Of a stretch of DNA of 64,000 bases, positions 21,459 to 33,342 are shown in pieces (within the stretch, counting starts at the first letter, position 1; every line of letters starts with the position of its first letter). The position numbers and the translations under genes were made by a program. The notes beneath the pieces were generated by a model that did no database searches, was not told the origin of the DNA, and saw only the letters and a program-made list of their open reading frames with translations. Source of the stretch: Carya illinoinensis (Eukaryota; Streptophyta; Magnoliopsida; Fagales; Juglandaceae); contig NC_056767.1 of the NCBI RefSeq assembly GCF_018687715.1, positions 25,469,501-25,533,500 of the forward strand, given 5' to 3'.

Positions 21459-23072
21459 TCAAAGGGGATCGGATGGCCTTAGATTAAGATTTGTATGAAA
21501 TTCAACGCGAAGGACGTGAGCTATCTTCCTCCATTCTTGTCCTCGATCTTTCTTGCAACTTTTTGCCAGCATGGGACATTGAAAGATGTAAAGTTCCAGC
21601 AGTGAGGGTGGCAACCCTTTTTTTGGAAGGGACCGGAGCTTTTCGCACTGAGAGATATAAAGTTTCAGAAGTGAGGGAGGTAGGCCATCCTTTGAAAAGG
21701 ACTCTAACTGTCTGCACTCAGAGATATACAGTTCTTTAAGAGAGACTAGTTTTGGAAAGCCCTTGGAAGAAAGGTGTTGCAGATTCGGAAAGTCTGAGAT
21801 GGTGAGGATTGTTAGAGAGGCAGGAAACATCATCTTTGGAAAGGAGACTGGCTGAAAATTTCTAATTTCAAGTTTATTAAGAGAGATAAGATTGTCCAAC
21901 CCCCACTCAAAAGTGGCATCAGTGTTTCTGTCATGAGCTGATATTGTAAGTGATGCTAGGTTGGTGAGAAGATTTGTTTCCAGAAAAGGAACAACTGAAC
22001 AATGGTGCATTGTCAATTTTTCAAGTGAGGTGAGGTTGTGTATGGCTTCGGGTAGGGCCGATACTTTCTCACAGTCAGAGATATGAATAACTCTTAGGTT
22101 GGCAGGGAGCAACTCTCGGTCCAAGGACAAATGAAGACACTGACAATTCCTAATATCAATATCACGTAGAGTGCTGAGAGCGTTTATGCCTGTGGGTAAG
22201 GACTGAAGGTTTTCACAATATGAGATTTCAATGCATTCAAGAAACGAGTTATGATGAAACCTGTTCACTATTGACTTCAGCTGTGGACACCTCAACAAAT
22301 TGAGGTGTTTGAGTGATCTAGGTAACTCTCTGCATGATGTCAAGGATTTGAGAGAGGGACAATATTGAATTCTCAAGTACTCAAGTTGAGATGCGATGCT
22401 GCTGCTACTGCTGTTATCACTATCCACAAGCAAAATGATCTCCATATTCTCGCAGTAACTTACCTCTAGCCGCTCTAGAGTTGGCGGTAGCTGGCCTCTT
22501 GCAATATGCTTTAGCGAATCACATTTTACAATTCGAATCAGCTGAAGACAATTGTTATTATACATCATTGCCTTTGGTAAGGATTTCAGGACCATGCAAT
22601 TCTTGATCACGATTTCTGTGAGCATGGATGGCATACCCTGTTGGAGGCGTGCTTCTACTTCTTCTGACACTAAAGAAACCAGTTTGGGACAGTCATCAAT
22701 GTGCAGAAGACGAAGAAATTGGAGATGTGGCAATGGTCCCTCATCGCCAGATGACCACAAACATTTTAACTCCTCACATGCAAAAATAGTTAGATCTTCT
22801 GCATTTGTCAGCCCCTGCATTGCAAATCCTTCTATTTGAGATGTGAATCTTAAACTTTTAGAAAGAAACCCGAGATCTAATGAGCTGATGCCATCCATAC
22901 TTCTGCACACCACCCCTTTTGATCCCTCGACTTCTAGTTCACAGAGATCCGGAAAGTTTGAAACTAGGATCGGTAACTTCCCACAACCATCTATCTGAAC
23001 CTTCTTTAGCAAAGGAAGGTGGTTCGGTATATTTCCCGATAGCTTGGGACAACTTCTAAGTGAAAGTTCACA
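21459..23072 (-). pseudogene. CNL C-terminal LRR segment
   Basis: Irregular cysteine-containing LRRs run here for over 500 codons, with repeated L..L.I..C..L motifs such as LERLEVSYCENM and LKHLNLLRCPQL. The end has two near-identical repeats, PSLLKLYISQCEKL and PSLLELYIFQCPML, then the family's usual tail with RGQEWRKIAH. The LRR is the effector-sensing and autoinhibitory part of the receptor. The segment itself is open to its natural stop. Confidence 0.9.
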
Positions 23073-23075
23073 TCA

Positions 23076-23566
23076 ATTTGGGAATTCTTCACAAGAATTC
23101 CAGCCCTCCCACTCTTTCATATCTTGGAAATGCAAAGTCTCCAACGATCTAAAATGTGAGACACCAGCCCCACAAAACTCAGGACCAACATTCTTCACAT
23201 TAGCCATGCCGCGGATGGAAAGGACTTTTAGTGCTGGTAATTGCCCAATTGGTGGCAATGACTGGCACCCTTTACAATTCTCAATTGTCAAGACCACCAT
23301 ATCATGAAAGGAAGGACATTTTAACCAACTCGGAAATTCTGTACCACCATAGCAGCTAATAGTAAGCACTTTCAAACCGTTGTGAGGTTGTAGCATGTTG
23401 AGTACATTTAACTCACTTGTTCCATCCCTAGTCATGCTCTCACTCCATTCCAAAGACAACACCCTAATTTTGGGCTTATTTATTAGATCAGCGTCCCTTG
23501 CATGTTGGGGTTTAGTCACTTTCTCCAAGTTTGAAATGCAGAGTGTCCCTTGAAGATGTGACAAAG
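23076..23566 (-). pseudogene. CNL LRR segment downstream of the Copia insertion
   Basis: This segment continues the LRR directly after the insertion, starting SHLQGTLCISNLEKV, the conserved strand after the first LRR block in RPP13-like proteins. It includes KVLSIRGMANVKNVG and ends CEEFPN before the TGA at 23073-23075. It shares its frame with the next segment, so only that one codon interrupts them. Confidence 0.9.
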
Positions 23567-24080
23567 TGTAGCGGTAAAGCCACTTTTATGGACTTTTATG
23601 GGTCAAAAATGGTGGCTAGTTGAGCTTGCATTCACATTTGCTTCCGCCATCTTCCACTTGCTTCCGCTATCTTCTTTATGGGTCAAAAATGGTTGTTAGT
23701 TGACAACCTACATCAAGCTTGCGTTCACATTTGCTTCCGCCATCTTCCACCTCCTTTAACTCCTATAAATACATGTTTTTGCTTTTGTAAACCCATCCCA
23801 TTTTGAAAGAAAAATTTAGAGAAAGAGAGAGAGTTTTAGAGAGAAAAATAGTGAGGTTTCTCCTATATATTGTCTCTCCTTTTATAAGAAAGAGTGAGTT
23901 TTCTCCTTTTATAAGAGAGGGTATTGTCAATTGTGCTCTCCTTATTCAAGAGAGAAATTCTTGTAATCTTTTTGCTATAAGTGAAATTTTTCTACAATTG
24001 GAGTTCCTTATTATTTCTTTTATTTTTTCTCATTTCTACTTCAGTTGTAATTGTATGCCCCGTACCACAAACGCCTAACA
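23567..24080 (+). repeat. 5' LTR of Copia-2
   Basis: This 514-bp LTR contains TATAAATACATG near 23764, a plausible TATA box, followed by a GA-rich leader. It is directly followed by GTGGTATCAGAGC. Confidence 0.93.
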
Positions 24081-24081
24081 G

Positions 24082-24093
24082 TGGTATCAGAGC
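24082..24093 (+). other. Primer-binding site of Copia-2
   Basis: TGGTATCAGAGC matches the standard initiator-methionine tRNA primer site of plant Copia elements and lies one base after the LTR. Confidence 0.92.
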
Positions 24094-24160
24094 ATCAAGT
24101 TTATAGCCGGTTTTCGTGCTACAGTTAGATCCAGTTAGTGGAAAGGAGGCATCTTCAATA

Positions 24161-27100
24161 ATGGTGATGAAGTACGAAATAGAGAAGTTCAATGGGAGTA
24201 ATTTCTCATTGTGAAAAATGAGAATAAAAGCAAGTTTGAGGAAAGATAATTGCTTGACGGCAATTGGAGATAGGCCCGATGAGATCACTGACGACGGCAA
24301 GTGGAACGAGATGGATGGCAATGCTATTGCTAATCTGCATCTAGCACTAGCTGATGGAGTATTGTCAAGTGTGGTGGAGAAAAAGACAGCAAAAGAGATA
24401 TGGGATACTCTGACAAAATTGTACGAAGCCAAATCACTACACAACAAAATTTTCTTGAGAAGAAAACTCTACAGCCTTCGGATGATGGAGTCAACTATGG
24501 TGACAGACCACATCAACACCCTCAACACTTTATTTTCACAACTCACAGCAATGGGGCATAACATAGAGACGGGTGAACGTGCTGAAATTCTACTTCAAAG
24601 TCTACCTGATTCGTATGATCAACTCATCATCAACTTAACCAACAACATTGAAGTTCTAGTCTTCGATGATATTGCAGCTGCAGTTCTTGAAGAAGAAAGT
24701 CGGCGCAAAAGCAAAGAAGATAGATCAGGAGGTTCACAACAAGCCGAAGCTTTGGTAATGACGAGAGGGAGATCAACGGAATGTGGCCCCAGTGGGAGTC
24801 AAAATCAGAGTAGATCAAAATTCAGAAGTAAGAAGAATGTCAAGTGTCATCACTGTGGCAAGAAAGGGCACTACAAAAGGGAGTGTTGGCATCTCAAGAA
24901 GAACGAAGAAGCCAAAGGAAAAGGCCCTGAGTTGTCAAAAGCTCAGGGTTGTGTAGCAAGCACCTCAGATGATGGTGAAATTTTATACAGTGAGGCAACA
25001 ACAGTTACTGAAGGTAGAAGAAGATTCGCAGATGTCTGGCTTATTGACTCAGGAGCAACATGGCATATGACTCCCCGGAGAGAATGGTTCCATCAATATG
25101 AACCTATCTTAGGAGGATCTGTGTTCATGGGAGACGATCATGCCTTGGAGATTGCTGGTATTGGTACCATCAAATTGAAGATGTGTGACGGTACAGTTCG
25201 CACCATTCAGGAGGTACGACATGTGAAAGGCCTGAAGAAAAATTTATTGTCTTTAGGACAATTAGATAATAGTCGGTGTAAAACCCATATTCAAGATGGG
25301 ATCATGAAAATAGTTAAAGGCGCGCTTGTAATAATGAAAGCGGAAAAGATAGCTGCAAATTTGTACATGCTTAAAGGAGAAACACAACAAGAAGGAGAAG
25401 CATCCACTGCGCTGGCAAGTTCGGCAGAAGAATTAACAATGATGTGGCACTGTAAGCTTGGCCACATGTCGGAACGAGGTTTGAAGATTCTTGCTGAACA
25501 AAAGCTTCTTCCAGGGCTCAAAAAAGTTTCATTACCCTTTTGTGAGCATTGTGTTACTAGTAAGCAGCACAGATTGAAATTCAGTAATTCCTCTACTAGA
25601 AGTAAAGCTATATTAGAACTAATCCATTCTGATGTTTGGCAAGCACCAGTTTTGTCCCTAGGAGGAGCAAAATACTTTGTGTCATTTATTGACGATTACT
25701 CCAGGAGATGTTGGGTGTATCCAATAAAAAATAAAGCAGATGTATTTCCATTTTTCAAAATATTCAAAGCGCGGGTTGAGCTTGAATCTGAAAAGAAGAT
25801 CAAGTGTTTAAGGACAGACAATGGAGGAGAATATACTGGTATTGAATTTGATAGCTTCTGTCAACAAGAAGATATCAAAAGGCAGCTCACGGTGGCATAC
25901 ACTCCACAACAAAATGGAGTAGCAGAGCGGATGAACAGAACCTTGTTAGAACGAACAAGAGTGATGTTGAGAACTACAAGAATGGCCAAGTCATTTTGGG
26001 CAGAAGCAGTCAAGACTGCCTATTATGTGATCAATCGGTCACCATCAACCGCAATTGATCTGAAAACGCCGATGGAGATGTGGACTAATAAGCCAGCTGA
26101 TTATTCTCACTTACATACATTAGGAAGTCCTGTTTATGTTATGTACAATGCCCAAGAAACATCAAAGCTAGATCCAAAATCTAGAAAATGTATTTTCTTA
26201 AGGTATGCTAATGGAGTCAAGGGGTATCGCCTGTGGGATCCCACTGCCCGCAAGGTGCTAATCAACATGGATGTTGTATTTGTAGAAGATAAGGTACAAG
26301 AAAAAGAAAATGATAGCGCTTCAAAAGAGAAACCAGAGACTACTACAGTTCAAGTTGAAGAAAGACAAGAATTAGAAGTTCTAGATTCTTCTGAAGCAAT
26401 ATCAAAGCACAAAGAACAAGAACAAGCTGAGTGTGCAATTCCACAAGTTCGACGGTCAACTCGGGAGAGAAGAAAACCAACTTGGCACTCAGAGTACATC
26501 ATGGAGGGAAATGTCGCATACTGTCTACTAACAGAAGATGGAGAACCGTCAAATTTTCATGAGGCTACAAATAGTCAAGAAGCTTCTTTGTGGATGGTTG
26601 CAATGCAAGAAGAAATTGAAACTCTCCATAAAAACAAAACATGGGATCTTATACCACTACCACAAGGAAGAAAGGCCATCGGAAACAAATGGGTTTACAA
26701 GATCAAACGAAATGGCAATGATCAAGTGGAGCGGTATCGTGCTAGATTGGTGGTGAAAGGATTCGCTCAGAAAGAAGGCATAGACTTCAACGAAATATTC
26801 TCTCCTGTTGTTCGACTCTCAACGGTTTGAGCAGTCCTTGCGATGTGTGCTACATTTGACTTGTACTTAGAACAACTGGACGTGAAAACTGCATTTCTTC
26901 ATAGAGAAATTGAAGAAGAAATTTACATGCTCCAACTAGAAGGTTTTGAAGAAAAAGAAAAAGAGAACTTGGTTTGCAGGTTGAACAAATCTCTATACGG
27001 TCTCAAATAGGCGCCAAGATGTTGGTATAAGAGATTTAATTCCTTTATCATGAGCCTTGGATACAACAGACATAGTTCAGATCCTTGTGTTTACTACAAG

Positions 27101-28100
27101 AGATTTGGTGACGGTAATTTCATTATTCTGTTGTTGTATGTTGACGACATGTTGGTAGCAGGCCCCAACAAAGATCGTAATACAGACTTAAAGGCACAGT
27201 TGGCTAGGGAGTTTGAAATGAAGGACTTGGGACCAGCAAACAAGATTCTAGGGATGCAAATTTACCGAGACAGAAATAATAGGAAGATATGGCTTTCTCA
27301 GAAAAATTATTTGAAGAAAATCTTGTGACGCTTCAACATGCAAGATTGTAAGCCAATTTCTACCCCTCTTCCTATTAATTTCAAGTTATCCTCAAGTATG
27401 AGTCCTAGCAATGAAGCAGAGAGGATGAAAATGTCTCGAGTACTGATGCATCAGCAGTGGGTAGCTTAATGTTCGCTATGGTTTGTACAAGACCAGACAT
27501 TGCACAGTCAGTGGGAGTGGTTAGTCGATACATGGCGAATCTTGGTAAAGAGCATTGGAGTGCTGTAAAGAGGATCCTGAGATATGTCAAGGGTACCTCA
27601 AATGTCGCATTATGTTATGAAGGATCAGACTTTACTGTCAGAGGCTATGTTGATTCAGATTATGCAGGTGATCTTGACAAGAGCAAGTCCACCTCAGGTT
27701 ATGTGTTTACTCTTGCTAGAGGAGCTGTAAGCTGGGTTCAAAATTGCAGTCTATTGTGGCTACTTCTACAACAGAGGCAGAATATGTCGCAGCTACATAA
27801 GCTAGCAAAGAGGCAATATGGTTGCAAATGCTACTGGAAAAGCTCGGACACGTACAAGAGAAGGTTGATTTATTTTGTGATAGTCAGAGCGCTTTGCATT
27901 TGGCAAAGAATCCAGCATTTCATTCAAGGACAAAGCACATACGAGTTCAGTATCATTTCGTTCGTGAGAAGGTGGAAGAAGGAAGTGTGGATATACAAAA
28001 AATCCATACAAAAGACAACCTAGCAGATATATTAACAAAGCCAATTAATAATGACAAGTTTATCTGGTGTCGATCCTCCTTAGGCCTAGCGGATATGTAA
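24161..28100 (+). pseudogene. Copia-2 gag-pol polyprotein, interrupted
   Basis: The start ATG at 24161 leads into YEIEKFNGSNFSL. Gag carries the zinc knuckle CHHCGKKGHYKREC. Protease has LIDSGATWHM, integrase has HSDVW, RTDNGGE and NGVAERMN, reverse transcriptase has YVDDMLVAG, and RNase H has DSDYAGDLDKSK and HTKDNLADILTKP. Stops lie at 24212-24214 (TGA at an expected Trp), 26828-26830 (TGA at an expected Arg), 27008-27010 (TAG at an expected Gln), about 27326 (TGA) and about 27797 (TAA at an expected Gln). Frameshifts occur near 27445 and 27740. A long open part remains from 24218 to 26830. The element needs helper proteins to move. Confidence 0.92.
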
Positions 28101-28151
28101 GCGGCATGGAGATGGAAAGTGTAGAAAAGATAGAAGGATTACAAAAGTGAC

Positions 28152-28166
28152 TTTAAGTGGGAGATA
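28152..28166 (+). other. Polypurine tract of Copia-2
   Basis: TTAAGTGGGAGATA directly precedes the 3' LTR. A GTGGGAG-type purine run at this place is typical of plant Copia elements. Confidence 0.8.
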
Positions 28167-28700
28167 TGTAGCGGTAAAGCCACTTTTATGGACTTTTATG
28201 GGTCAAAAATGATGGCTAGTTGAGCTTGCATTCATATTTGCTTCCGCCATCTTTCACTTGCTTCCGCCATCTTCCACTTGCTTCCGCTATCTTCTTTATG
28301 GGTCAAAAATGGTGGCTAGTTAACAACCTACATCAAGCTTGCGTTCACATTTGCTTCCGCCATCTTCCACCTCTTTTAACTCCTATAAATACATGTTTTT
28401 GCTTTTGTAAATCTATCCCATTTTGAAAGAAAAATTTAGAGAAAGAGAGAGAGTTTTAGAGAGAAAAATAGTGAGGTTTCTCCTATATATTGTCTCTCCT
28501 TTTATAAGAAAGAGTGAGTTTTCTCCTTTTATAAGAGAGGGTATTGTCAATTGTGCTCTCCTTATTCAAGAGAGAAATTCTTGTAATCCTTTTGCTATAA
28601 GTGAAATTTTTCTACAATTGGAGTTCCTTATTATTTCTTTTATTTTTTCTCATTTCTACTTCAGTTGTAATTGTATGCCCCGTACCACAAACGCCTAACA
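28167..28700 (+). repeat. 3' LTR of Copia-2
   Basis: This 534-bp LTR is 20 bp longer than its partner because CACTTGCTTCCGCCATCTT-like text is tandemly duplicated around 28250-28290. It ends CGCCTAACA against the target duplication CAAAG. Confidence 0.93.
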
Positions 28701-28705
28701 CAAAG

Positions 28706-29120
28706 ATGCTAGATCTTTTATTCCGAAGCAACCACCGTCTCCAATAACCACATTAGACAGTGTTTGGAGAAATTTTAATTGACCTATTTGCCTAGGCATG
28801 CCTTTCAAATTAGTCGCACCTAGAATATTGAGGTGGCGAAGGTTGACCAGGTTCCCAAACATCGAAGGCAATTTATCTAAATAAAAACAATCCTCTAACA
28901 ACAATGTTTGTAAGTTGTAGAGATCAGTTATTGATTCGGGCATACTTCTGATCCAAGTATCGGAAAGGTCGAGGTACCTTAGATGCTTTAACTTACCAAT
29001 TGAATCAGGTAGCTCAGTTATGCGGTACCCCCTTAGAGAGAGAACCCTTAGGCTTTGTAATCTTGGGTGCAGTTGAAGAGGAACACGAAAATCCAGATAA
29101 CATGTGACTGGAGATGGCAC
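28706..29120 (-). pseudogene. CNL first LRR block
   Basis: It reads LQSLRVLSLRGYRITELPDS, LRYLDLSDTWI and VNLRHLNI, the very conserved start of the LRR in this family. It ends IKDLASL at the insertion site, and SHLQG resumes at 23564. It is one base out of frame with the NB-ARC segment upstream. Confidence 0.9.
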
Positions 29121-30832
29121 ATAAGAGGTAAGAAGGTACGTAAATGAGTGAGTTTAAAAAATACCTCAAACTTTTCAAAACTATCGTATTCGCCACCCGA
29201 GTAAGACATGTGGCGGACCTTTTCAAAATTATTCTGATCTTGCTCATTGCCCTCAGCTCTCTCCTGCATTATAAAATATGTATCTCCTGCTGCCAATTTA
29301 GCATGATAATTGACGATCTCATGCTTTAGAAATCTTGATTTGTCCTTGCTAGACTGTTGAAAAAGTGAGCATGAAACCAGACTGTCAAAATACTCCATAC
29401 CCAAATCTTCCATTTCGATGTTCTCTTTTTGTTGAATCAAACCTTCTGCCATCCATAATAGAACCACCTGAGTCTTCTCAAATTCATAGCCTTCCGGGAA
29501 TATAGAACAGTATGCAAAGCACCTCCTTAAATGTAAGGGGAGATGACGATAACTGATCGACATAAGAATTGAAGCAATTCTACTTTCCTCCAATGTATCC
29601 CATATCTTTCTGTTTAAAACTAAATCCCACTTACTTGCTTCCTTATTGTGCAAGAGGTTTCCGACTGCTTTTACAGCTAGAGGCAAGCAGTAAAAGTTTC
29701 TTACAATTTGCTGACTAATATCTTTAAGCTCCGGATGTGCACTAAAATCTCTTGAATGAAATGCATGTTGGGCAAATAGAGACAAACAAGCATCATTTGA
29801 CAATGATCCTAACCTGTAAGGTTTAACTTTGAAGGCCAGGGTACTCATCCGCGATGAGATTTCTTGATCACAAGTTGTAATGATAATGCTGCTTCTTGGA
29901 GCCATTGCTTCCAAAGGAGCACGCAGGAGAGTCCACTGAGAAATGTTACGATTCCAAACATCATCCAGAACAATTAGAAACCTCTTCCCACGTATTGCCT
30001 CTTTTAGTTTGAGTTGCAACCGATTTAGATCCATGTTGTCACAGTTGATTTCAGGTTGCGCATGGAGTAATATTGTTTTTGTAATCGCCTCAACATCAAA
30101 ATCTTCAGAAACACAAACCCATGCTTTCAGATTAAAAAAGTTTTTAACTTTTTCATCATTGTATATAAACTGGGCGAGTCTTGTCTTGCCTATACCCTCC
30201 ATACCAGTTATAGAAATCACGTTCACTTCAGTTGAAGCAGCATCACTGAGCAATAATTTAAGCACAGCCTCTGAGTCCTCGTCCCTGCCATACATGTGAT
30301 CTGTGGTCGGCACCAAAGAAGTAGAAGGCGTTTCCTTTGTTCTTGCAACATTTGTATCCGAGTTCAGTACATTTTTTGCTGCCATAAGTTTATCTAATCG
30401 AGGAATGATGTCCTCTTTCATTTTTCTAATCTCACTCCTGAAATCAATGCCAGTACTTGGAGACAAACCGGTAAAGCAATCAGTGACAAGATTCCGTACC
30501 TTACTCGTGCCTGCCTGATTTTCATTAATCAACATGCGCTGCGGATTAGCTTTGGCCGTGGACAGCTCATCCAGAATATCTTCCACGTCGTATGCCAATT
30601 GTGTGAAATCATTAAGCCATGCTTTCACTACTTCTTTAGTGTATTGCTCCTCAGTTGCATCTTTAAGCGCCATCTGAACTTGTGAAAATTTTTCCTTCCA
30701 ATCGACCAACCATTCTTGAACTCCCTCTCGGCAGGCAAAGTTCGGCAGTTCGAGCATCTTTAACAGGTCGGCAAACAGTACTTGGAGGAATGCACCAAGG
30801 ACTATACGAAGAATGTCCTCTTCCAAAGCCAT
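29121..30832 (-). pseudogene. CNL coiled-coil and NB-ARC segment
   Basis: Numbering is from the ATG at 30832. The EDVID-type motif is at about 81-90. The P-loop GMEGIGKT is at 210-217, with E in place of the usual G at position 212. Kinase-2 is FLIVLDDVW at 285-293. The RNBS-B position reads IIITTCDQ near 316-323, where the family has TTR, so the sensor arginine is a cysteine. The GLPL motif is CLPLA near 382-386 and RNBS-D is CFAYCSIFPEG near 438. The MHD position reads KHE near 503-505. Loss of MHD can either derepress or disable NB-ARC switches. Taken with the other lesions, decay is more likely than autoactivity. Confidence 0.9.
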
Positions 30833-31597
30833 TGTTCTCTTCGCAAAAAGGAATGAATCAAGAAAATGAGCAAAGAATAGCCAAACAGTCAGAAGAAGAA
30901 ATAAGAGTCTCACAAGCAACTTGGTTTTGGGTATTGCAAATTTGCACGTCCCAAAGTACTCTTTCTTTTATTCTCTCGTTTTCTTTTTTATTGCTTTATT
31001 TACTTATTTTTCTTAAAAAAAAAAAGTATAATACTTACATATTTTATTACTGTAAATATCAATTTATCGTAATAAATAATACACATAAGGAATATAATTT
31101 AGGTGAAGGTTTTAAAAAACTTTGTATGTTTGCCATTTGGGTTTATTAGTCCTTGGAGTTGGTTCCACACCGGTAATCCCCGGCCTTGAAGGAATTGAGT
31201 TGCTTCGAAATTACCATTATCCGTGTGAGTAGGTTGCATTTGGTAAACGCGTGACAGCAATAGCATGCTGTTTCGGCTAAAAGTGGGTTGTCTTTATCCC
31301 AATGGAATAGTGGGTAACATGCACTACTTGTAAAATTGGGCCTCACTACAATATCAATAGCTTTATGCTCTATCGTGCGTTCTTAATTAATCAATTTGCG
31401 TTTCTTCTTGTTTCTTCTTACTTTCTGCTTTTTGATAATTTCCGGAATATTATTTTTACCATGAGTGTCAGAGCATATTTTACTTTACCTTTCGGTTTCG
31501 GATAGGTTCGTTGAAATGTAATATAAAATATTTAAAGGTGTAAGTAGTTTTAGCTTAAGATCACACATCAAGATGGGTGCTTTAATTTATTCCAACC
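30833..31597. other. 5' flank of the CNL gene
   Basis: This stretch should contain the minus-strand promoter of the resistance gene. No clear TATA element was identified. A ~95-bp segment (31155-31255) resembles 33395-33480, sharing AATTACCATTATCC and GTGAGT-GGTTG with TTGGTAAAC. Confidence 0.4.
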
Positions 31598-32261
31598 AAG
31601 GTTTTGAATTCCGTTTCGTTTCGTTCCGGTTAGAATGGTTGGAATTTTCCGTTTCAGTATAGTGTCCAGTACACTCTAACACCTCATTTCGTTTTATTTC
31701 AAATTTCGATCATTCTGATCTTGTTTCGGCCGTTTTGGTCAATTTCTGGCCATTTCAATGAGAATTGAACTTTTCGGTCACCATTCCATTTGAGTTGTTT
31801 TTGTAATTTTCTGATACTTAGATAGCATTTTTGTAAATTCTAAATCCAAACTGTATTTAATTAATTCTAAAATATAAATATATTTATATAATTTTAATTT
31901 TTTTTAATTTTAAATAAGTCCTCCCCATTCTCTATTTTTTTAAATATCATTATTTTCAATAATTTATCTATTCTTTTATTTTATTTCTTTATTTTTGTGT
32001 CTTAACTCAAATTTTTTATTTTTTTAAGATATACTCATTTTATAAATATTCAATTCTTCTATATATATACACATATACATGACACACACTTACATATATA
32101 TATATGTATTTATTTTATTAGTTGTTAGTTTATATATACATATAAATATTTTTATATAATATAAATTAATCCCGAAACGATACATTAAAACATACTGGTA
32201 CCAAAATATTTCGTTCTAATATTTTAATCGAAATGGTCACCAAAACGGTATTCAAAACTTT
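31598..32261. mobile_element. Mutator-type MITE-like element
   Basis: The inverted ends are AAGGTTTTGAATTCCGTTT and, reverse-complemented, AAAGTTTTGAATACCGTTT, 17 of 19 matching. The flanks TATTCCAACC (31588-31597) and GATTCCAGCA (32262-32271) look like a decayed 9-10-bp target duplication, the length used by Mutator-like elements. The interior is AT-rich and non-coding with CGTTTCGTTTCG subterminal text. Confidence 0.55.
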
Positions 32262-32974
32262 GATTCCAGCAATAAGAGTTGACACTTACAGGTGTTGGAT
32301 GACTAATTTTGTGTATTGAATTGGAATTGGATTTGAAAATTTTCTTGCTGCATTACTATGCACAACTTCATGAAGATTTATAATAGATAGGGAAATGATT
32401 TATTTAGTGTGAAAGTTTTTGTACTTCCTTTAATATTGGTGGAGCAAAGTTGGGACTCTCATAAAATGACAAGCTTCTTTATGGTTGATTTTATATATTT
32501 TTAAAGGAAGTGTGCCGGGTTTCCACACCAATAGATATTGCATTATCCTATCGAATTTGAAAGCCTACTATGTGCATACAGACACACACATATGAACAGC
32601 ATGATTTAGATTCTTATAATTTTTATCCAAACTCAAGTACTTAAAGTGAGAGAGAAAGACACATGAAATGAGTCATATATTTTTTATTGAGCATTTAATA
32701 CTGTTTGAAAAGCTCGTTAATTCGGATAACAATAAATCTTGTAATAAGACACCCATATCTATCTCTCACCCTACTCATGAAGTCCTTGTAGTTTGGGTGG
32801 GATAAGAGATTCAAATCTCACTTGTTGAATGTAAAATGGGAGAAGTGAGGGCGCATTTAGGATATGATTGTTACGCATTAGTGTACATTCCAATTCTATT
32901 AATCCTAAATGAATAAGAATAGACATTTCATTTATTCTTGCAATCGCCTAGTTTTAAACACAAGTGCTTATTAA

Positions 32975-33342
32975 CTTTCACAAAATTTTTCATCTCATCT
33001 CATTTTATCTCATCTAATCATTACAACTTTTTTAAATTTTCATATAAAATAAAATAAACAATTCAACTTTTTTAAATCCTAATATAAAAATAAGGAAAAA
33101 TTAGTTCCAAGTACAACTGCGCATTAATATGTACATGCATTAATCTAATGTGATTGGTCAAAAAATAGATTTGATTGAAAACAATGCTAATTTAAATTTT
33201 GAATACGAAGAAATCAATATTGGTATGCAGATTAGTAAGCGATTTTGCTTGTACATAACAAAACTCTAAAAATAATATTAAAACAATATATTCTAATAAT
33301 ATTTTATTCAACTTCAACTTTAATCTCAACTCATCTCTTTCA
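32975..33342 (+). mobile_element. Short dispersed MITE-like repeat, copy B, interrupted
   Basis: The left part has CATCTCATCTCATTTTATCTC, ATCATTACAACTTTTTTAA and CAATTCAACTTTTTTAAATC. It resumes at about 33267 with TAAAAATAATATTAAAAC and ends CTCAACTCATCTC. Between the halves sits another small element with its own target duplication. Confidence 0.6.
33094..33266. mobile_element. 173-bp MITE nested in the MITE, 9-bp target duplication
   Basis: The insert is flanked by perfect copies of TAAAAATAA (33085-33093 and 33267-33275). A 9-bp duplication is characteristic of Mutator-like transposons. The ends GGAAAAATTAGTTCC and AACAAAACTC show only weak inverted similarity, with GTACAA near both ends. 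It is non-coding. Confidence 0.65.

Larger units (their letters stand above)
23567..28700 (+). mobile_element. Ty1/Copia retrotransposon inserted in the CNL gene (Copia-2)
   Basis: LTRs of 514 bp (23567-24080) and 534 bp (28167-28700) start TGTAGCGG and end CGCCTAACA. The target duplication CAAAG is perfect (23562-23566 and 28701-28705). A canonical primer-binding site and a purine tract are present. About ten substitutions plus one 20-bp tandem duplication separate the LTRs, so it is older than Copia-1. The coding region has several stops and frameshifts, so it is not autonomous. Motifs resemble the Tnt1/Tork group (inference). Confidence 0.95.
21459..30832 (-). pseudogene. CC-NB-ARC-LRR (CNL) resistance gene, broken by a Copia insertion
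   Basis: On the minus strand the gene runs from MALEEDILRI at 30832 to the stop at 21459, excluding Copia-2 (23567-28700). The domains are an Rx-type coiled coil with YDVEDILDEL, NB-ARC, and a long leucine-rich repeat region, the layout of RPP13-like type 1 immune receptors that detect pathogen effectors in the cytoplasm. Three lesions are visible: a frameshift near 29121 between NB-ARC and LRR, the 5.1-kb Copia insertion, and an in-frame TGA at 23073-23075. Without the insertion the coding length is about 4.2 kb, normal for the family and without introns. An upstream ATG at 30919 adds 29 hydrophobic residues not typical of the family, so I prefer 30832. Confidence 0.9.
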
